The notes below the pieces were generated by a model. That model was not told the DNA's origin. It saw only the letters and a list, made by a program, of their open reading frames with translations, and ran no database searches. A stretch of 41,110 bases of DNA from Deltaproteobacteria bacterium (GTDB taxonomy: Bacteria; Myxococcota_A; Polyangia; DRWM01; JAAZOP01), in assembly GCA_016218815.1 (NCBI GenBank), contig JACRCX010000036.1, positions 1-41,110 on the forward strand, given 5' to 3'. Position 1 is the first letter of the stretch. Each line of letters begins with the position of its first letter. A program made the translations under genes and the position numbers. This document shows positions 30,952 through 38,188 of the stretch, in pieces.

Positions 30952-32415
30952 CTAGAGGGGACAGCCGCGGGTCGACGCGTACATCGGGTACAGCGCGCCG
31001 GCCTGCTCGATCCAGCCGAACATGTAGTAGCCCAGGTTGTACGCGACCGAGGGGTACCACGCCGTGGTCGCTTCCGTGCGGACGTCCACGGGCCCCTCCT
31101 TCAGCGCGAAGGTGTCGGCGTCGACCCGCACGAACGAGATGGTCACGCGCCCGGTCTGGTTGTTGCGCCAGGCGACGCCCCACTCGGTCTGCTCCTGCGC
31201 CCAGGCGAGCGCCACCTGGCCGGTCTCGGCCGAGGAGAGCGACACGGTGCCGAGGATGTCGTGTTCCACGGGCGTCTCGTCGGGGGCGAAGGTCGCGAAG
31301 TGCATCGTCGAGCTGCCGGTGCCGCGCGTCTCCCAGAGGAGCCCGTACACCGTCCCGTTCCAGACCAGCGCCGGATACCCGACGACGGTGTGGCTCGCCG
31401 GAGTGGGCAGGATCGACTCCGCGATCTGCGCGAACGTGCCGTCCAGGCTGCGGACGTGCAGGGCGCCGTCCGTGGCATCGATGTAGGCCAGCGCGTGGCG
31501 GATCGTGCTGAACACGATGCGCGGCTCGCCCGTGCCGGTCGGACCGGTCAGGAGCAGTGCGGGCGTGTCGAGGCCCGCGCCGGTCGCCGGCGAGAAGTGC
31601 CCGGCGAAGATCTGCACGTTGCCGGCGCCGTCGTCGTCCGTCCACCCGACCACGAGGTTCGTCCCGTCGTAGGTGATCGTGGGCGACCCGCACGTCTCGT
31701 CGGTTCCGTCGATCTTCCGCGGAGTGACGGAAGTCGCCGGCGGGAGCGGGACGATCTTGGTCCAGATTCCGATGCCGGCGTCCGACGGGACGGCAAAGGC
31801 CGTCACCACGGTCTCGTCCGGCAAGACGACCACCGGATGCTGGGGCGCGATCTCCACGCCGCTCAGCGTAAAGATCGCCGTGCCGATCGCCCTGCCGGTC
31901 AGGTCGAAGCGCCCGAGGAACAGTCCGTCGCCGGCCGTTGGTCCCGGCGGCCGGCCGAGCCAGACGAAGCCGCTTCCGGAGCGCGCCACGGCAACGCGCT
32001 CGTTGCCGTCGACCGCACCCGTCGACGAGTTCATGCTCACGGCGGCGCTCGTCACCGGCGTGCATCCCGCGTCCCCGTCGGCGTCGGCATCCCCGTCGCC
32101 GCCTCCACCCTCGTCGTCCGCGTCCACGTCCACGTCCACGTCCGCGTCGACCTCGGGGGGGATTCCATCGTCCCCGCCGCCGTCGGTGTCGGCCTCTGTC
32201 CCGTCGGCGTCGACGTCGAACCCCCCGTCGTCGACGGGCCCGACGTCCGGCTGCGGGCCGACGTGCACGCAGGCCGAGCGGACGCAGACCAGCGGCAGCT
32301 CGCAGTCGGTGTCCTTGGTACACGAATCCGACTCGCACCCGGCCGGAACGGCGATCAGGGCGAACAAACCGCCGGCCAGGAACGTCGCAGCAAGCACCAG
32401 ATGCTTCGACTTCAT
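30952..32415 (-). CDS. Lipoprotein with DTDCELPLVCV motif, acidic hinge and beta-propeller-like body (paralogue B)
   Basis: The 487-residue protein begins with a signal ending AVPAGC, then ESDSCTKDTDCELPLVCV. A hinge of Asp/Val/Gly follows (for example DADVDVDVDADDEGG). The body carries the same strand series as paralogue A: NLVVGWTDDDG, YPALVWNGTVYGLLWETRG, VALAWAQEQTEWGVAWRN and YNLGYYMFGWIEQAG. Both end with a short CSP or CPL tail. The tandem order and shared motifs show a gene duplication, while the hinges have diverged freely. The promoter TCGACT-17-TACTCT predicts transcription start exactly at the A of the ATG at 32415. It has its own promoter and does not depend on a neighbour. Function is unknown. 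Confidence 0.8.
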   Translation of the reverse strand: MKSKHLVLAATFLAGGLFALIAVPAGCESDSCTKDTDCELPLVCVRSACVHVGPQPDVGPVDDGGFDVDADGTEADTDGGGDDGIPPEVDADVDVDVDADDEGGGGDGDADADGDAGCTPVTSAAVSMNSSTGAVDGNERVAVARSGSGFVWLGRPPGPTAGDGLFLGRFDLTGRAIGTAIFTLSGVEIAPQHPVVVLPDETVVTAFAVPSDAGIGIWTKIVPLPPATSVTPRKIDGTDETCGSPTITYDGTNLVVGWTDDDGAGNVQIFAGHFSPATGAGLDTPALLLTGPTGTGEPRIVFSTIRHALAYIDATDGALHVRSLDGTFAQIAESILPTPASHTVVGYPALVWNGTVYGLLWETRGTGSSTMHFATFAPDETPVEHDILGTVSLSSAETGQVALAWAQEQTEWGVAWRNNQTGRVTISFVRVDADTFALKEGPVDVRTEATTAWYPSVAYNLGYYMFGWIEQAGALYPMYASTRGCPL

Positions 32416-32421
32416 GGGCGA

Positions 32422-32450
32422 AGAGTACCCGATGATCGGCCCGGAGTCGA
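32422..32450 (-). promoter_or_regulatory. Leaderless promoter of lipoprotein paralogue B
   Basis: On the minus strand TCGACT (32450-32445), a 17-base spacer and TACTCT (32427-32422) place +1 at 32415, the first base of the ATG. No ribosome site is present. Confidence 0.5.
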
Positions 32451-32469
32451 GAAGACCGCGACCGACTCC

Positions 32470-32498
32470 TGGACACTCCGCGTCTTGCGACCTACACT
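32470..32498 (+). promoter_or_regulatory. Promoter of the PilZ-ccmE pair
   Basis: TGGACA (32470-32475), a 17-base spacer and TACACT (32493-32498). The predicted start near 32505 is 17 bases before the GTG at 32522, which is preceded by GGGAGGGGAGGGG. Confidence 0.5.
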
Positions 32499-32521
32499 GC
32501 GGTTGCCGGGAGGGGAGGGGC

Positions 32522-32896
32522 GTGAGGTCGAAGCAGGTGCGGAGCGGCGAGAGCGAGCGCAGGAAACATCGCCGGGTTCCCTTCGATCGGCCATGCTGGT
32601 GCGAAGGCGACGACGTGACCCTCTACGTCCGCTTCGCCAACGCCTCCGAAGGCGGTTCGTTCCTCCGCACCGCCATCTCGCTCGACATCGGTCGGCGCGC
32701 CCGCCTCGCCTGGTACAGCCCGGAGATCCAGGACGAGGTCGTGGCGGAGGTCGAGGTCGTGTGGCGATCCTCCGATCGACCGAACGAGCCGGGACCGCGC
32801 GGGATGGGCCTGCGCTTCCTCAGCTTCGAGAAGAACGGCGACCGGTTCCTCGACATCCTCCGCCGCGGCGGCGGCGACAAGGACGCCGCATCGTAG
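32522..32896 (+). CDS. PilZ-domain protein, divergent
   Basis: Starting at GTG 32522 gives 124 residues. RRKHRRVPFDRPCWCEGDD carries RxxxR, and FANASEGGSFLRT carries NxSxxG in place of DxSxxG. The barrel continues with IGRRARLAWYSPEIQDEVV, AEVEVVWRSS and PRGMGLRFLSFEK. This supports a PilZ fold and probable cyclic di-GMP binding, with an Asn substitution that some PilZ proteins tolerate. The start is supported by a purine-rich ribosome site and by the promoter at 32470. ccmE follows after only six bases, so the two are cotranscribed. Whether c-di-GMP has any bearing on cytochrome maturation is unknown. Confidence 0.82.
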   Translation: MRSKQVRSGESERRKHRRVPFDRPCWCEGDDVTLYVRFANASEGGSFLRTAISLDIGRRARLAWYSPEIQDEVVAEVEVVWRSSDRPNEPGPRGMGLRFLSFEKNGDRFLDILRRGGGDKDAAS

Positions 32897-32902
32897 GACC
32901 TC

Positions 32903-33325
32903 ATGGACGAACGACAAGCCTCCAGGCGCACCACCGTGCGCGCCGTCATCGCCGTCGCCACCCTCCTCGTCCTCGGCCTCGGTACCTACTTCGTCCTCGA
33001 CGCCTTCTCCGTCGGCTCCGTCACCTTCCGCTATGTCGATGAGGTCGTGCCGAAGAAGGCCGAGCTGCAGGGCCGGCGGTTGAAGGTCTCCGGCGCCTAC
33101 GTCGCGGGCTCCCGCGAGCCCGCGGGGCCCGGCAAGACCAGCTTCACACTCGAGAAGTCCGGCTACCGGCTGGCCATCCTCGCCGACGACGCCGCGCTGC
33201 CCGCCGGCTTCGACCTGCCGGGCCGCGACGTCGTCGTCGATGGGTCGCTCGACGCCTCCGGCATCCTGCGCGCGACGACCATCACCACCGGCTGCCCCTC
33301 GCGCTACGAGGCGCAACGAAGGTAG
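32903..33325 (+). CDS. ccmE: Cytochrome c maturation haem chaperone CcmE, CxxxY variant
   Basis: The 140-residue protein has an N-terminal membrane anchor at about 12-32. The OB-fold CcmE core follows: GSVTFRYVDEVVP, GRRLKVSGAYVAGS, TSFTLEKSGYRLAILADD, LPGRDVVVDGSLDASG. Classical CcmE binds haem covalently through His in an HxxxY motif. Here the C-terminus is TTGCPSRYEAQRR, giving Cys131 and Tyr135 as CxxxY. This variant is known in archaea and Desulfovibrio-type bacteria. CcmE receives haem from CcmC and hands it to the ligase (CcmF). No other ccm genes are in this window. It is six bases behind a PilZ gene. A heptamer repeat starts at the base after its stop codon. Confidence 0.9.
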   Translation: MDERQASRRTTVRAVIAVATLLVLGLGTYFVLDAFSVGSVTFRYVDEVVPKKAELQGRRLKVSGAYVAGSREPAGPGKTSFTLEKSGYRLAILADDAALPAGFDLPGRDVVVDGSLDASGILRATTITTGCPSRYEAQRR

Positions 33326-33370
33326 TTGTTGGTTGTTGGTGGGTCGTCCGGGTCGAGTTGTTGGTCCGGA
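33326..33370 (+). repeat. Dispersed repeat with heptamers directly after the ccmE stop
   Basis: TTGTTGG, TTGTTGG, TGGGTCG units run into GGGTCGTCCGGGTCGAGTTG and TTGGTCCGG. It matches the copies at 3411 and 28940. A palindromic element follows at 33384. Confidence 0.8.
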
Positions 33371-33383
33371 CCGGGGGTCGAAC

Positions 33384-33451
33384 CGAACCGCGCCCTTCAG
33401 GGCGCGGCTGACCCGGCCTGGCCAGCCGCGGGCTGAAGCCCGCGGTTCGGA
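33384..33451 (+). repeat. Full palindromic element, intergenic copy between ccmE and tgt
   Basis: CGAACCGCGCCCTTCAGG and CGCGGGCTGAAGCCCGCG hairpins with GGTTCGGA at the end, the near-consensus forward orientation. It lies between the convergent ends of ccmE and tgt. The whole gap 33326-33486 is filled by this and the preceding repeat. Confidence 0.9.
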
Positions 33452-33486
33452 TGCGTGAGTTCCGCGCGAAGGCGGCCCGTTGGCAT

Positions 33487-34596
33487 CTAGTCCGCCGGGC
33501 CCATCGCGCGTTTCGCCTCCCCCTCCAACCCGTCGATCGTCCCGTTGCGAACCGCGGCCCGCAGCTTCGAGATCCAACGGGCGTAGAACGAGAGGTTGTG
33601 CGTGGTGAGGAGGCGCGCGGCGAGGATCTCGCCGCAGGCGTAGAGGTGGCGCAGGTAGGCCCGGGAGAATCGCCGGCAGGCGAGGCAGGGGCACCCCTCC
33701 TCCAGCGGCTCCGGATCCTCGCGGAACCGCGCCTGCTTGATCGTGATGCGACCCGCCGCGGTGAACGCCTGCCCGTTGCGCGCGTTCCGCGTCGGCAGCA
33801 CGCAGTCGAACATGTCGATCCCGGCGCGCACGGCGTCGAACAGGTCGCCCGGCGTCCCCAGCCCCATCAGGTAGCGCGGCCGGTCGGCCGGCATCCGCGG
33901 CGCCACTGCCGCCAGCACCGGCGCCCGCCGCTGGGGCGGCTCCCCGACCGAGAACCCCCCCAGCGCCAGCCCGTCGAACGGCAACGACGCCAACTCCTCC
34001 AGGTGCGCGCATCGCAGCCCCACGTCCAGGGCTCCCTGCACGATGCCGAACAGCGCCTGCCCCTCCCGCCGCGGCGCTTCGACCGACATCCTCGCCCAGC
34101 GCGTCGTGCGCCGCACCGCCTCCTCCACCACCTCCGCCGGCGCCTCCGCCGGCGGACACTCGTCCAGCACCATCGCGATGTCCGACCCGATCCTCCCCTG
34201 CGCCTCGACCACGGACGCCGGCGTCAGCCGCACGCGCGAACCGTCGAGCGGCGAGGCGAACGACACGCCGTCGTCGTCGACCGCCCGCCGCTCCGCCAGC
34301 GAGAACACCTGGTACCCGCCGGAGTCGGTCAGGATCGCTCCGTCCCAGCCCATGAAGCGGTGCAGGCCGCCCAGCCGCGCCAGCACCTCCAGCCCCGGCC
34401 GCTGCAGGAGGTGGAACGTGTTCGCCAGGATCACCCGGGTCCCCTCCTCCCACACCTCGCCGGGCGCCATGGCCTTGACCGTCCCGCACGTCCCCACCGG
34501 CATGAACAGCGGCGTCGGCACCCGCAGGCCCCGCACGACCAGCGTCCCCGCCCGCGCATTCCCGCACGTCGCCTCGATTTCGATTCGGACGCTCAT
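33487..34596 (-). CDS. tgt: tRNA-guanine transglycosylase
   Basis: The 369-residue protein (from MSVRIEIEATCG) matches bacterial Tgt. Landmarks are TPLFMPVGTCGTVKAM, ILANTFHLLQRPGLEV, LTDSGGYQVFSL with the catalytic Asp, FGIVQGA, GGFSVGEP, YLMGLGTPGDLFDAV and GIDMFDCVLPTRNARNGQ with the second catalytic Asp. The zinc site CPCLACRRFSRAYLRHLY is intact. The enzyme swaps guanine-34 of GUN-anticodon tRNAs for preQ1. A second ATG 15 bases upstream (34611) is possible, but the one at 34596 has a GGTGGA site and fits the usual N-terminus. queA is immediately upstream on the same strand, giving the two enzymes of consecutive queuosine steps. Confidence 0.96.
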   Translation of the reverse strand: MSVRIEIEATCGNARAGTLVVRGLRVPTPLFMPVGTCGTVKAMAPGEVWEEGTRVILANTFHLLQRPGLEVLARLGGLHRFMGWDGAILTDSGGYQVFSLAERRAVDDDGVSFASPLDGSRVRLTPASVVEAQGRIGSDIAMVLDECPPAEAPAEVVEEAVRRTTRWARMSVEAPRREGQALFGIVQGALDVGLRCAHLEELASLPFDGLALGGFSVGEPPQRRAPVLAAVAPRMPADRPRYLMGLGTPGDLFDAVRAGIDMFDCVLPTRNARNGQAFTAAGRITIKQARFREDPEPLEEGCPCLACRRFSRAYLRHLYACGEILAARLLTTHNLSFYARWISKLRAAVRNGTIDGLEGEAKRAMGPAD

Positions 34597-34612
34597 CGAT
34601 CCACCATCCACG

Positions 34613-34640
34613 GGCCGGCGGCCGGCAGCCGGCGGTCGGC
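34613..34640. repeat. Heptamer array (GGCCGGC-type) upstream of tgt
   Basis: GGCCGGC, GGCCGGC, AGCCGGC, GGTCGGC in tandem, just upstream of the tgt start in the queA-tgt gap. The words match those ending the array at 26968-27002. Confidence 0.75.
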
Positions 34641-34654
34641 GGCCGCAACGAGCT

Positions 34655-34682
34655 GCTGCCAGCCACCAGCTACTAGCGACCA
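34655..34682. repeat. Heptamer array spanning the queA stop codon
   Basis: GCTGCCA, GCCACCA, GCTACTA, GCGACCA in tandem. The queA stop (TAG on the minus strand, 34675-34673) lies within the third unit. Confidence 0.8.
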
Positions 34683-35863
34683 GCCTCCTCCAAGACGATC
34701 ATCGCGTCGCCGTACGAGTAGAATCGATACCCCTCGCGGATGGCCTCCGCGTAGGCCGCCTTCGTCTCCTCGACTCCGTGCAGGGCCATCACCAGCGCCA
34801 AGAGGGTCGTGCGCGGCAGGTGGAAGTTGGTGAGCAGCGCGTCGACCGCCCGGAAGCGGTGGCCGGGGAGGATCATCAGCGCGGTGTCGCCCGCGAACGG
34901 ACGGAGGGGCGAGTTCTCAGTTCCAAGCGGGACGTCGGGCTGCCGGCCTCCGGGATCCGAACCGCGGGCTTCAGCCCGCGGCTGCCCCGACGCCGCAGCC
35001 GCGCCCTGAAGGGCGCGGTTCGGACGATGGAAATCGCCGCCTGCCGCGCTCTCCAGCGTTCGCACGACCGTCGTGCCCACGGCGAGCACCACGCGGCCTT
35101 CGCGCCGCGCAGCGGAGATCGTCGCCGCGGCCCCGTCCGAAACCTCGGCCCACTCGGCGTCGAGCACGTGTTTCTCGGGGGCGTCGGCCGTGATCGGCCG
35201 GAAGGTGCCCGGGCCGACGTGCAGCGTGATGCGCACCAGCTCGTGGCCCTCGCCTTCCAGCCGCGCGAGCAGCTCGGGCGTGAAGTGCAGCCCCGCCGTC
35301 GGCGCCGCCACGGCCCCCGGCCGTGCCGCGTACACCGTCTGATAACGCTCCCGATCCGACGGGTCCGGAGCGCGGCGGATGTACGGCGGCAACGGCGTCG
35401 CACCGCCGCGCTCGAGCGCCCGCTCCACCGTGTCGCCCGCCTCCCGCGGCTCGAGATCGACCACGAAGGTGCCGCGCTCCGGTCGCTCGACCAGCGTCGC
35501 CCGCAGCACGCCAAGGTCGAACTGCTCGCCCGGCCCGGGCTTCCCGCGCGTTCCCAGGAGAGCGGTCCAGCGCTCGATCCGCTCGCCGCGACGCTCCAGC
35601 CGGCGGACGAGCAGGAACTCGCACGCGCCGCCGGTGGACTCGCGTCGGCCGGCCAGGCGCGCCGGGAACACGCGCGTGTCGTTGACCACGACCAGCGTTC
35701 GCGGCGGCAGCAGCCCGGGCAGGTCGCGCACCGTGGCGTGGCGCACCTCCGGCCGGCCGCGCCGCACGACCAGCAGCCGCGCCTCGTCCCGGCGCGCCAG
35801 AGGTTCCTGCGCGATGCGTCCGGCCGGCAGCTCGTAGTCCAGGTCGGCCAGGGAGAAGGTCAT
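34673..35863 (-). CDS. queA: S-adenosylmethionine:tRNA ribosyltransferase-isomerase with in-frame palindromic insertion
   Basis: The 396-residue product begins MTFSLADLDYELPAGRIAQE. It shows the conserved LLVVRRG, LVVVNDTRVFPARL, PLPPYIRR, YQTVYAARPGAVAAPTAGLH, GPGTFRPI, VGTTVVRTLESAA, TNFHLPRTTLL and YRFYSYGDAMIVL. It transfers the ribosyl group of SAM to preQ1-tRNA to make epoxyqueuosine. Bacterial QueA is usually about 340-350 residues. The excess of about 45 lies at 278-320, between ESAAGGDF and PLRPFAGDTALMILPG. It includes the palindromic element as PNRALQGAA (281 onward) and PRAEARGSD (295-303). The frame is intact on both sides, so the protein should still be made. tgt follows downstream. 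Confidence 0.94.
   Translation of the reverse strand: MTFSLADLDYELPAGRIAQEPLARRDEARLLVVRRGRPEVRHATVRDLPGLLPPRTLVVVNDTRVFPARLAGRRESTGGACEFLLVRRLERRGERIERWTALLGTRGKPGPGEQFDLGVLRATLVERPERGTFVVDLEPREAGDTVERALERGGATPLPPYIRRAPDPSDRERYQTVYAARPGAVAAPTAGLHFTPELLARLEGEGHELVRITLHVGPGTFRPITADAPEKHVLDAEWAEVSDGAAATISAARREGRVVLAVGTTVVRTLESAAGGDFHRPNRALQGAAAASGQPRAEARGSDPGGRQPDVPLGTENSPLRPFAGDTALMILPGHRFRAVDALLTNFHLPRTTLLALVMALHGVEETKAAYAEAIREGYRFYSYGDAMIVLEEAGR
34956..35024 (-). repeat. Full palindromic element inserted in the queA coding region
   Basis: TCCGAAC flank, CGCGGGCTTCAGCCCGCG hairpin, a spacer of about 20 bases, CGCGCCCTGAAGGGCGCG hairpin and GTTCGGA flank. It lies between conserved QueA blocks and is read in frame on the minus strand. 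Confidence 0.93.
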
Positions 35864-35891
35864 CGGTCCACGGGCCCACGGCACCCGCCGA

Positions 35892-35961
35892 TCCGAACCG
35901 CGGGCTTCAGCCCGCGGCTGGTTCGGCCGGCAGAACCGCACCCTGAAGGGTGCGGCTCGGT
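35892..35961 (-). repeat. Full palindromic element, intergenic copy upstream of queA
   Basis: The same two-hairpin design, with one arm degraded (GCACCCTGAAGGGTGC, still self-complementary). It lies in the 155-base gap between the kinase stop and the queA start. The compensatory A/T pair in the stem keeps the hairpin. Confidence 0.88.
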
Positions 35962-36018
35962 TGCGGCGTGTCGTCGGATCGTCATCATGGGTTGCGGGTG
36001 CCGGCGGTTCGGGCGCCC

Positions 36019-38181
<2,163 letters not shown>

Positions 38182-38188
38182 GGAGCGC

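Noticed and set aside
34673..35863. queA as a pseudogene because of the insertion
   Set aside because: The frame is intact through the insertion and all conserved blocks are present.
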